From positions 1-21,456 of the forward strand of contig CAMJGB010000006.1 in assembly GCA_946405115.1 (NCBI GenBank): DNA of 21,456 bases. Direction: 5' to 3'. The notes beneath the pieces are model-generated. The model did no database searches. It saw only the letters and a list, made by a program, of their open reading frames with translations, and had not been told where the DNA came from. Numbering within the stretch: the stretch's first letter is position 1; every line of letters begins with the position of its first letter. Shown one piece after another: positions 1 through 7,279 of the stretch. The DNA comes from an uncultured Clostridia bacterium. Its GTDB lineage: Bacteria; Bacillota; Clostridia; Saccharofermentanales; Saccharofermentanaceae. Position numbers and translations under genes: made by a program.

Positions 1-111
1 GTCTGCGGAGGTGATCCTTGCGGAAAGATCCACACACCCCTGTTCCTTCAGATACGGGATGAGCTCGGCGGCACGGTCGGCGGGAACGACCGCCTCCGAG
101 ACCTGCTTCAT
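1..111 (-). CDS. Partial ORF of unknown function, running off the left edge
   Basis: Read on the minus strand from an ATG at 111, this stretch is open to the window edge and gives a helical-looking, charged peptide (begins MKQVSEAVVPADRAAELIPY). A GAGG-like ribosome binding site lies about eight bases before the ATG. GC content is about 62% over positions 1-120, clearly above the roughly 48% of the kinase DNA that follows. I do not recognise the family. Two plus-strand frames are also open here, so the coding strand is not proven. The minus frame is preferred for its codon pattern and start context. Confidence 0.25.
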   Translation of the reverse strand, partial: MKQVSEAVVPADRAAELIPYLKEQGCVDLSARITSAD

Positions 112-132
112 TTCCTGGACCTCAGATAAGCC

Positions 133-2574
133 TTGAAGACCGCCGACTTCGAGAACGGTTCTTTTGACAGCATATTGAATGACTTTACTGAAGGACAGGC
201 CGGAGTCGTTACGTTTACTTATAACGATGTCCGCGAGACATTAAGCTACGTTCCTGTAGAAGGAACGGACTGGATGCTTACATACCTTATCCGTGAGACC
301 GTTATTGCAGAGAAGATAAGTAACGTATCCGACAGCATTATCCTTCGAAGCCTTCTGCAGTCTGCGCTTGCTGCGGTAGTGCTTATCGGAATGTTCATAT
401 TCATCATCTATCAGATAAGAAAGAATGCCAACCTTGCCATAGCTAAGGAAGCATCTGATGCCGAGAACAGAGTTAAGCAGGAGCAGATGCAGGAAAGACT
501 CTCGCTGCAGGCTAAGCTTCTTGAAGAGGAGAAGAAGAGAACTCAGCAGGACAGCATGATCACTGCCATGTCAGCTGACTACCGAAGTGTTTACTATGTA
601 GACCTCGATAACGATGAAGGTGTCTGCTACAGAGGGGATCCTAAGGATAAAGATCAGACTAAAGAAGGAATTACTTTTCCGTATTACGAGAGATTTAAAT
701 GGTACGCGGATCACTCGATCGATGAGAATTACCGCGAAGGATTCTTAAACTTCATAGATCCTGATACTATCCGTGAGGGCCTTTCGAAGGAGCCTATCCT
801 TGCTTACCGTTATCTTGCAAGACGTAACGGCAGGGAATACTACGAGATGATCCGTGTCGCGGGTGTAAGAACTCTCGATAAGAGAGAGGATCATCATGTT
901 CATGCAATAGGATTGGGCTTTACGGTCATCGATTCTGAGATGAGACAGAACATGGCCCAGCAGCAGGCATTGGGTGATGCCCTTGCTTCTGCGGAGCAGG
1001 CCAACAAGGCGAAGACTGCTTTCCTTTCTAACATGAGCCATGAGATCAGAACTCCTATGAACGCGATCATAGGTCTTGATAACATCGCCTTGAACGATCC
1101 CGAGACTCCGGAGAAGACGAAGGAGTACTTAGGTAAGATAGGTACGGCGGCTGAGCATCTTCTCAATCTCATCAATGACATCCTCGACATGTCCAGAATC
1201 GAATCAGGAAGAATGATCCTCAAGAACGAGGAGTTCTCCTTTGCGAAGATGCTTGAATCCATAAATACGATGTTCAGCGGACAGTGCTTCGATAAGGGAC
1301 TCGAGTATAACTGTCACATCACGGGACAGGTCGACGACTACTACATCGGCGACAACATGAAGCTCAGGCAGATCCTGATCAACATCATAAGCAATGCGGT
1401 CAAGTTCACACCTGAAGGCGGTAATGTCGACCTTGAGATCAGAAGGACTGCGCAGTTCGACGACAAGTCCACACTGCAGTTTACTATCTCTGACAATGGC
1501 ATCGGTATGTCGGAGGAGTTCCTGCCGCATATCTTCGACACGTTCGCGCAGGAGGATGCGACGGCAACAAACAAGTACGGTTCTTCGGGATTAGGCCTCG
1601 CTATTACCAAGAACATCGTGGAGATGATGAACGGCACCATTGAGGTTGAAAGCGAAAAGGGCAAGGGCACGACTTTCAGAGTGTCCGTCACGCTTGAGGA
1701 TTCCGATCACCATGAGGCTTCTGCCCGTGAAGCGGAAGCAATGCCTGAGACTATCACGATACTTGTAATAGACGACGATCCCATTGCCTGCGAACATGCG
1801 AAGCTTGTCATGGAGAAGGCGGGCATTAAGACCGAGATTGCTTCTTCTGGACCTGAAGGCATAGAGATGGTTAAGCTTCATCATGCAAGAAGAGAACCCT
1901 ATAACCTCATTCTCGTTGACTGGAAGATGAACGAGATGGACGGTGTCGAGACCACAAGGCAGATAAGGTCTATCGTAGGCAACGAGTCCGCGATCATTAT
2001 CCTTACCGCATATAAGTGGGACGATGTTCTTGAGGAAGCAGTGGAAGCCGGTGTCGACAGTTTCCTTGCAAAGCCGCTTTTCGCTACGGTTGTGCTTGAA
2101 GAGTTTAAGTCGGCGCTTAAGAGGAGACTTGAAGCTAACGGCAAGGCGGAACCCAAGAAGCTTGAGGGGCACAGGGTGCTTATTGCCGAAGACGTGGAGA
2201 TCAATGCCGAGATCCTTAAGAAGCTCCTTGAATCAAGAGGTATTGAATCGGATGTGGCACAGGACGGAAAGATCGCAGTAGAGTGCTTCACGTCCCATCC
2301 TAAGGGATATTATTCCGCGATACTTATGGATATGCGCATGCCTGAGATGGACGGTCTTGAGGCTACACGTGTGATTCGTGCGACAGACAGGGAAGATGCG
2401 AAGACAATCCCGATAATCGCTCTTACTGCAAACGCATTCGATGAAGACGTTCAGAGAAGCTTACAGGCGGGCCTTAACGCTCACCTCAACAAACCCATTA
2501 AGCCTGATGTGCTCTTCGAGACTTTGGAGAATCTCATCAAGAATGAGAAAGGTGGTACTGATGGAGAGAAATAA
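133..2574 (+). CDS. Hybrid sensor histidine kinase with two receiver domains, N-terminally truncated
   Basis: This is a membrane-bound hybrid histidine kinase. The visible part begins inside the end of an extracytoplasmic Cache-type sensor (residues 1-65), followed by a transmembrane helix (about 75-95), a coiled coil (about 100-145) and a PAS-like region (about 148-270). The HisKA box NMSHEIRTP has the phospho-accepting His303. The HATPase domain shows the N box (N421), DNGIG (454-458) and GSSGLGL (483-489). Receiver 1 has phospho-acceptor D596 and receiver 2 has D733, each with acidic pocket residues and a Lys in a KP motif. The TTG used as start is only the first in-frame start after a TAA at 127; a normal member would begin with a first transmembrane helix and the full sensor, so the 5' end is missing. 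The last 14 bases overlap the next gene, which suggests translational coupling. Kinase assignment is secure; the ligand is unknown. Confidence 0.9.
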   Translation: MKTADFENGSFDSILNDFTEGQAGVVTFTYNDVRETLSYVPVEGTDWMLTYLIRETVIAEKISNVSDSIILRSLLQSALAAVVLIGMFIFIIYQIRKNANLAIAKEASDAENRVKQEQMQERLSLQAKLLEEEKKRTQQDSMITAMSADYRSVYYVDLDNDEGVCYRGDPKDKDQTKEGITFPYYERFKWYADHSIDENYREGFLNFIDPDTIREGLSKEPILAYRYLARRNGREYYEMIRVAGVRTLDKREDHHVHAIGLGFTVIDSEMRQNMAQQQALGDALASAEQANKAKTAFLSNMSHEIRTPMNAIIGLDNIALNDPETPEKTKEYLGKIGTAAEHLLNLINDILDMSRIESGRMILKNEEFSFAKMLESINTMFSGQCFDKGLEYNCHITGQVDDYYIGDNMKLRQILINIISNAVKFTPEGGNVDLEIRRTAQFDDKSTLQFTISDNGIGMSEEFLPHIFDTFAQEDATATNKYGSSGLGLAITKNIVEMMNGTIEVESEKGKGTTFRVSVTLEDSDHHEASAREAEAMPETITILVIDDDPIACEHAKLVMEKAGIKTEIASSGPEGIEMVKLHHARREPYNLILVDWKMNEMDGVETTRQIRSIVGNESAIIILTAYKWDDVLEEAVEAGVDSFLAKPLFATVVLEEFKSALKRRLEANGKAEPKKLEGHRVLIAEDVEINAEILKKLLESRGIESDVAQDGKIAVECFTSHPKGYYSAILMDMRMPEMDGLEATRVIRATDREDAKTIPIIALTANAFDEDVQRSLQAGLNAHLNKPIKPDVLFETLENLIKNEKGGTDGEK

Positions 2575-4249
2575 GATTTACGTAAACGGTAAAAGACGCA
2601 TACTGGTTGCTGACGACGAGTTCATCAACCGTGAGATGCTCGAAGCCATCCTTAAGGATGAGTACGAGGTCATTAAGGCGGAAGACGGCGCGATTGCTTA
2701 TGACGTTGTAAAAGAGAATAAGAACACGCTCTCGCTCATAATGCTCGATCTTATAATGCCGAACCTTAACGGCATGGAACTTCTCGCGAGACTGAAGGAG
2801 GATTCCGAACTTAAGAGCATACCTGTAATCGTTCTTACGTCTGATCATAAGTCGGAGGTCGAGAGCCTTCATAAGGGAGCAGCTGACTTCATCCCGAAGC
2901 CTTATCCGGAACCTGATGTAATCAAGGCTCGTGTCCGCCGTTTGATCGAGCTTTCTGAGGACCGTCAGATCATAAGCGCGACGGCAACGGATAATCTTAC
3001 GGGCTTGTTCACGACAGAGTATTTCTACCGCTACGGCGAGCAGTGGGATAAGTATCAGCCTGACAAGAAGATGGATGCGGTATGTATCGATATTAACCAC
3101 TTTCACATCATTAATGAGAGATTCGGCATGACCGCCGGCGACCATATTCTGCAGATATTAGCAGACCGTCTTCTGGAGATATTCCCTACGGATGACTGTC
3201 TCGTTTGCCGTAAGACGGCGGATACGTTCCTCATATACTGTCCGCATCACGAGGATTATCAGAATATCGTTGATAAGATCGACGGCATCGTTACCGACAT
3301 CGCGGCTTCCATCAAGATACGAGTCGGCGTTTATCCTTGTTGTGACAAGAACCTTGAGATACAGTCGCGCTTCGACAGGGCGAAGATAGCTGCAGATAAG
3401 ATCCGTAATAACTACAGTGTGCCGGTAAGCGTCTTTGATGAAGGCTTGCTTAAGACGGAGCTTTATGCTGAGCAGCTTGTGGAGGAGTTCCCGAATGCGA
3501 TAGAGGAGGGGCAGTTCCAGGTTTACTTCCAGCCTAAGTTCAATATTGAAGGGGATAAGCCCGTGCTTTCAAGTGCCGAGGCTCTCGTAAGGTGGTTCCA
3601 TCCTGAGATGGGCATGATATCTCCCGGCAAGTTTATCCCGCTTTTCGAAGAGAACGGTCTCATTACAAGGCTTGATGAGTATGTGTGGAGCAGTGTGGGA
3701 AAGCGGATCGCAGATTGGAAGAGAAGACTCGGGGTATCCGTGCCCGTGTCGGTAAACCTGTCGCGTGCGGAGATGTACGACCCGTCACTTATAAGTAAGC
3801 TCGACAACATCATTAATGAGAACGGACTTACTACGGATGATCTCTACCTTGAGATAACCGAGTCCGCTTACGTAAGGGATTCGAGCGAGATCTCGAACGT
3901 CGTAAACGAGCTTCAGGAGCACGGTTTCTTCATAGAGATGGATGACTTCGGCTCGGGGTACTCGTCCCTTAACATGATCTCCGAACTCCCGATAGATGCG
4001 CTTAAGCTTGATATGTACTTCATCAAGAATGCCTTCTCGAAAAGCCACAACACGAAGATGATAAGCATCGTCATCGACATCGCGGATTACCTCGGGGTGC
4101 CCGTTATAGCGGAAGGTGTCGAGACTGAAGAGCAGTATCTTGCGATGAAGGAGTTAGGCGTCGCCGTCATTCAGGGATACTACTTCTCGAAGCCGGTGCC
4201 TTCTTCTGAGTTCGAGAAGTTTCTTACGGAAAAAGGAGAACAGGACTAA
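2561..4249 (+). CDS. Response regulator with degenerate GGDEF and intact EAL domain (c-di-GMP phosphodiesterase)
   Basis: The 562-residue cytoplasmic protein has a receiver domain (about 12-130; phospho-acceptor D63 in MLDLIMP), a degenerate GGDEF domain (about 145-285) and an EAL domain (about 310-555). At the GGDEF signature the protein reads RKTADTF (R217-F223), so diguanylate cyclase activity is unlikely. The EAL domain keeps the residues known to bind metal and substrate: E340 in EALVRW, the Asn in VNLSR, the Glu in EITES, D461-D462 in DDFGSG, the Lys in LKLD, the Glu in AEGVET and the Gln in QGYYF. It should therefore hydrolyse cyclic di-GMP to pGpG. I chose the ATG at 2561 over an upstream in-frame ATG (2441) because GAAAGGTGG sits just before it and the receiver starts directly after. 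It overlaps the kinase gene by 14 bases and the Hpt gene by one, so phosphorylation by that kinase is a reasonable inference. Confidence 0.92.
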   Translation: MERNKIYVNGKRRILVADDEFINREMLEAILKDEYEVIKAEDGAIAYDVVKENKNTLSLIMLDLIMPNLNGMELLARLKEDSELKSIPVIVLTSDHKSEVESLHKGAADFIPKPYPEPDVIKARVRRLIELSEDRQIISATATDNLTGLFTTEYFYRYGEQWDKYQPDKKMDAVCIDINHFHIINERFGMTAGDHILQILADRLLEIFPTDDCLVCRKTADTFLIYCPHHEDYQNIVDKIDGIVTDIAASIKIRVGVYPCCDKNLEIQSRFDRAKIAADKIRNNYSVPVSVFDEGLLKTELYAEQLVEEFPNAIEEGQFQVYFQPKFNIEGDKPVLSSAEALVRWFHPEMGMISPGKFIPLFEENGLITRLDEYVWSSVGKRIADWKRRLGVSVPVSVNLSRAEMYDPSLISKLDNIINENGLTTDDLYLEITESAYVRDSSEISNVVNELQEHGFFIEMDDFGSGYSSLNMISELPIDALKLDMYFIKNAFSKSHNTKMISIVIDIADYLGVPVIAEGVETEEQYLAMKELGVAVIQGYYFSKPVPSSEFEKFLTEKGEQD

Positions 4250-4590
4250 TGATTACGATTGATCTGCTTAAGGAATCGGGTGCAGATGTTGAGAGCGGGC
4301 TTTCACGCTGCATGGGTATGGAAGATTTCTATTTGAGCCTGGTGGTAAAGGCGCTTCAGGATGACAATTTCACAGTGCTTAAGGAGAAGATAGGGACGAA
4401 GGACTATGATGCCGCATTCGAGGCTGCACATGCGCTTAAGGGGGTTCTCGGCAATCTGTCTCTTGAACCTATGTACACTTCAATCTGTGAGATAACCGAG
4501 CTTCTGAGAGCACGAAGTGATGTGGATTATGAACCGTATCTGAAGGCTCTTTATGAGCAGAAGGCGGTGCTGGATGAGGCTTCAAAGTAG
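4249..4590 (+). CDS. Stand-alone Hpt (histidine phosphotransfer) domain protein
   Basis: This 113-residue protein is a single Hpt four-helix bundle. The signature is AAHALKGVLGNLSL with phospho-accepting His61 in the H-A-L-K-G motif. Hpt proteins carry phosphoryl groups between receiver domains and have no catalytic activity of their own. Its ATG shares one base with the TAA of the EAL-domain gene, and AAAAGGAG lies just upstream, so it belongs to the same operon. The position suggests it passes phosphate from a receiver of the hybrid kinase to the receiver of the EAL protein. It could also serve relays elsewhere in the genome. Confidence 0.88.
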   Translation: MITIDLLKESGADVESGLSRCMGMEDFYLSLVVKALQDDNFTVLKEKIGTKDYDAAFEAAHALKGVLGNLSLEPMYTSICEITELLRARSDVDYEPYLKALYEQKAVLDEASK

Positions 4591-4682
4591 TGCTTACAGC
4601 GCTTGAGAAGTCTTAAATCTGCTTGATTTTTATACAAAGTGCTGAAAGGATATGAATTTTTCTTTCTTTTTTTACATAAAAG

Positions 4683-4713
4683 TTACCAATTTTGGCCCAA
4701 CGTGGCTTATAAT
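4683..4713 (+). promoter_or_regulatory. Putative sigma-A-type promoter for the HerA-like ATPase gene
   Basis: A perfect -10 box TATAAT (4708-4713) is preceded by TTACCA (4683-4688, four of six -35 matches) with a 19-base spacer, longer than ideal. It lies in the 177-base gap after the Hpt gene. The gap also holds T-rich DNA but no clear terminator hairpin. Confidence 0.45.
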
Positions 4714-4767
4714 TGGATAGAGGTCTGTCCGGGACCTTGCGCACATATATTTATCGGGGGAATATAA

Positions 4768-6387
4768 ATGACACTAGAATCTCTTTATGAAGGTGTGAAT
4801 CTTCAGGATTACTATATTGGAAAGGTAACGCAGGTATACAGAAGCTGCTCCATCGCACAGATTGATAATCTTGAGCTGATGTCTGACAGAGGCAAGTTTA
4901 ACAAGTCCTATCGTCCTAACACAATTAACTACTTCGTTATTGTTGATTCGACAGCAGGCCTGTTCCTCGGAGAGGTATTCGAGAATAAGGCATCAAGAAA
5001 GAATATCTTCGAGATGTCATCTACAGCTGACGAGAAGCCTAACGATTACCACGAGATCAGTATTGATACAATCGCCATGATGACTCCTGACTCGAATAAG
5101 TTCGAGCTTGCAGGCTTTAAGACACTTGGTATCACGGATAACGTATATCTTGCTACTGATGAAGTTTACAAGATCTTCCTGCGCTCTCTTGAGTTCTCCA
5201 ACGATTCAGAAGAGCCGCTTCCTCCGTTTGCCACATTCCTTAACAGGTCTGAGGCTGACGTTACTTTGAGACCGAGTACATTGTTCAACCGTCATCTTAT
5301 GTGTATCGGAGCTACTAACAGCGGTAAGTCCACAACGGCTCTCGCTATTCTTGATAAGGTTATCTCCACAAACCGTAAGGCTCTCATCATTGACCCTACA
5401 GGTGAGTACAGAAACGCATTCTCCAACGATGAGATCACAAAGCTCACACTTGGTGTAGATACAACAATCTCTCCCGGTAAGATCACCATGGAGCAGTGGG
5501 AGAAGCTTTTCGAGACGGAGAGCAGCAGCCAGGGTGCCGTTCTTTCCGAGGCTATCACTTCACTTAGATTCATGAAGAAGATCGGTGAGGAAGGCTACTA
5601 CTACAAGGTCGGTGAGAACATCGATGAGGTTCAGGAGAATCTCGCTTCCGTTTCCAACGACGATACAGACTTTAACATCGAGCTCCTTCCTGAGCAGATT
5701 CAGGCTGAGTCAGTATGTGAGCCTGACAGAGATACAAACTACAACTTCAAGTACTGCTACGACTCTTTGAAGGCTAACTCGAATGCTTCATTCATTCAGA
5801 AGATCCAGTACCAGATGACAAATACACGATTCCTTACATTCTTCTCGAATGATCCCGGAATGTATAACCTCCTCGACGTAATCGCAGACTTCGTTCGTCT
5901 TCCGGAGGCAAGCCTTTATATCGATACTTCACAACTCGGTGCTGCCGAGGGTATCGGTGGAATGGTAGTCGACCTTGTAAGTAACTTCGTTATCTCACAG
6001 GAAGAGATCTGCCCGTTCGTGTTCTTCATCGATGAGGTTCACAGATATGCTAAGTCCAGATATTCCGATAAGGAATTCCACGGCGGACTTACACTCCTCG
6101 CAAGAGAGGGTCGTAAGAAGGGTATCTTCCTTTACCTCACAACTCAGAACCCTAAGGACGTATCTCCGATCCTCTTCGGTCAGATAGGTACGATGCTTAT
6201 CCACAGACTCATGCTTAATGATGAGATCAGTGTAGTTGAGAGCCATCTTGACGATTACGCCATCAAGCATGTTAGAAAGCTTAATCAGGGTGAAGTTATC
6301 CTCACGAGCGTTAACTTGCTCCATAACATGTTCATCCATGTTAATAAGAGTGACAGAACGCAGTATAACGAGACACCGCTTCTCTGA
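4768..6387 (+). CDS. HerA-type (DUF87) ATPase
   Basis: This 539-residue protein is a HerA/FtsK-superfamily ATPase. The N-terminal ~170 residues fit the HAS-barrel position of HerA proteins. The ATPase core has Walker A GATNSGKS (G181-S188, K187), Walker B FVFFIDEVHR (D422, E423) and the downstream TTQNPKDV and GTMLIHRL stretches typical of HerA-type hexameric DNA translocases. A family-like QGEVILT strand lies near the C-terminus. HerA proteins usually work with a nuclease (NurA) in end resection, or with SIR2 or other effectors in phage defence. No such partner lies on either side: the gene has its own promoter, a GGGGG ribosome binding site and a terminator right after it. ATPase assignment is strong; the cellular role is unknown. 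Confidence 0.85.
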   Translation: MTLESLYEGVNLQDYYIGKVTQVYRSCSIAQIDNLELMSDRGKFNKSYRPNTINYFVIVDSTAGLFLGEVFENKASRKNIFEMSSTADEKPNDYHEISIDTIAMMTPDSNKFELAGFKTLGITDNVYLATDEVYKIFLRSLEFSNDSEEPLPPFATFLNRSEADVTLRPSTLFNRHLMCIGATNSGKSTTALAILDKVISTNRKALIIDPTGEYRNAFSNDEITKLTLGVDTTISPGKITMEQWEKLFETESSSQGAVLSEAITSLRFMKKIGEEGYYYKVGENIDEVQENLASVSNDDTDFNIELLPEQIQAESVCEPDRDTNYNFKYCYDSLKANSNASFIQKIQYQMTNTRFLTFFSNDPGMYNLLDVIADFVRLPEASLYIDTSQLGAAEGIGGMVVDLVSNFVISQEEICPFVFFIDEVHRYAKSRYSDKEFHGGLTLLAREGRKKGIFLYLTTQNPKDVSPILFGQIGTMLIHRLMLNDEISVVESHLDDYAIKHVRKLNQGEVILTSVNLLHNMFIHVNKSDRTQYNETPLL

Positions 6388-6410
6388 TCGGCGAGTTCAA
6401 AGCAAATCAA

Positions 6411-6442
6411 AAGGACTGATTCTTACGAGTCAGTCCTTTTTT
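6411..6442. terminator. Bidirectional Rho-independent terminator
   Basis: The inverted repeat AAGGACTGA (6411-6419) / TCAGTCCTT (6430-6438), with a 10-base loop, is followed by a run of T to 6442. The complementary strand also has A/T tracts in the right place. It lies between the converging HerA-like and surE genes and can serve both. Confidence 0.88.
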
Positions 6443-6447
6443 ATTGT

Positions 6448-7164
6448 TTATGAGATGTTAGTAACGATTCCTACCGAGACGTAATTATTCGCGACGGCGT
6501 GTAGGTCCGTTCCTTCGGAGGCTTCCCAGATTCTTTCCGTTATGCCTGTGTAAAAATAAGTGCCGTCGCCGTTGTCTTCAACTTTAAAGCCGTCATTGTA
6601 GAATTTATCCATTGCTACGACGCGGTCACGAAGAATACCCTTGCAGTCTTCGAGTTTGCAATCGGGGAAGTTGATGTTCCAAATCTGATTATGCATCAGA
6701 GGCTTATCTATGTACTCCTTAAGTAGGTCGTAAAGATAGTGCTCGGTGACTTCGCTTGATTTGAAACTGCCTTGAGATATCGCTATGGCGGGCACGCCGT
6801 TGAAGACAGATTCCATTGCAGCTCCGACAGTGCCCGAATACTGGATGTCTGAGGATATGTTGTATCCGTCGTTAATTCCGGACAGAACGATGTCGGGCTT
6901 AGGGTCCATAAGTTTCAGTATGCCTGCTCTTGCGCAGTCAGCAGGGGTTCCGCTGCACGAATATGCATTAACACCTTCGACACCGTAGTCGAATTCTTTA
7001 ATAACCAGGGGTTTGCCGAATATGCAGTGGTGGGAAGAGGCGCTTCTTTGACCGTCCGGCGAGATGACGGTTACATCGCCGAACTTCTTAGCAGTATTGA
7101 CGAGGATCTTTAATCCCAATGCATCTATGCCGTCGTCGTTTGTGATCAATATCTTCTTGTTCAT
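6448..7164 (-). CDS. surE: 5'-nucleotidase SurE
   Basis: SurE is a metal-dependent cytosolic phosphatase that acts on nucleoside 5'- and 3'-monophosphates and is associated with stationary-phase survival. The 238-residue length is close to the usual ~250. Family motifs are clear: ITNDDG (metal ligands D10, D11), PDGQRSASS with Ser41, SGINDGYN (metal ligand N98 region), CSGTPADC and YSGTVGAAME. The ATG at 7164 has GAGGT about seven bases upstream. It converges on the HerA-like gene and diverges from the DUF4214 gene. It is monocistronic here; in many bacteria surE sits next to pcm or yfbR-like genes, not seen here. Confidence 0.95.
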   Translation of the reverse strand: MNKKILITNDDGIDALGLKILVNTAKKFGDVTVISPDGQRSASSHHCIFGKPLVIKEFDYGVEGVNAYSCSGTPADCARAGILKLMDPKPDIVLSGINDGYNISSDIQYSGTVGAAMESVFNGVPAIAISQGSFKSSEVTEHYLYDLLKEYIDKPLMHNQIWNINFPDCKLEDCKGILRDRVVAMDKFYNDGFKVEDNGDGTYFYTGITERIWEASEGTDLHAVANNYVSVGIVTNIS

Positions 7165-7182
7165 AAGAAAACCTCTGACTGC

Positions 7183-7191
7183 ATTATAGCA
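7183..7191 (-). promoter_or_regulatory. Putative extended -10 promoter of surE
   Basis: On the minus strand TGCTATAAT (7191 to 7183) is a perfect extended -10 element, placing transcription start near 7176, shortly before the surE ribosome binding site. The -35 region is weak, as is common for extended -10 promoters. Confidence 0.6.
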
Positions 7192-7214
7192 AAGTCAAGA
7201 TACCCCTTAAATAG

Positions 7215-7247
7215 TTGACACTTTGTTAATATTTTACGTGATAAAAT
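7215..7247 (+). promoter_or_regulatory. Putative promoter of the DUF4214 gene
   Basis: A perfect -35 box TTGACA (7215-7220) is followed by an AT-rich -10 zone, GTGATAAAAT (7238-7247). The best spacing (17) gives GTGATA as -10, while TAAAAT with a TG dinucleotide would need a 21-base spacer. The promoter zone is secure; the exact -10 is not. Confidence 0.55.
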
Positions 7248-7279
7248 TTAATTATCTTTTTCTAGGAGGGGACTCTAAT

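Noticed and set aside
1204..2291. Several long minus-strand and alternate-frame open frames inside the kinase gene
   Set aside because: They are antisense or shifted readings of conserved kinase and receiver codons and show no family motif or start signals.
2441..2560. N-terminal extension of the EAL-domain protein from an upstream in-frame ATG
   Set aside because: It overlaps the second receiver of the kinase in another frame and has no ribosome binding site, whereas the ATG at 2561 has one and begins at the receiver domain.
4591..4680. Possible terminator after the Hpt gene
   Set aside because: The stretch has T-rich DNA, but I could find no convincing hairpin before it.
4768..6387. A phage-defence system built around the HerA-type ATPase
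   Set aside because: No nuclease, SIR2 or other effector gene is adjacent; neighbours are signalling and housekeeping genes.
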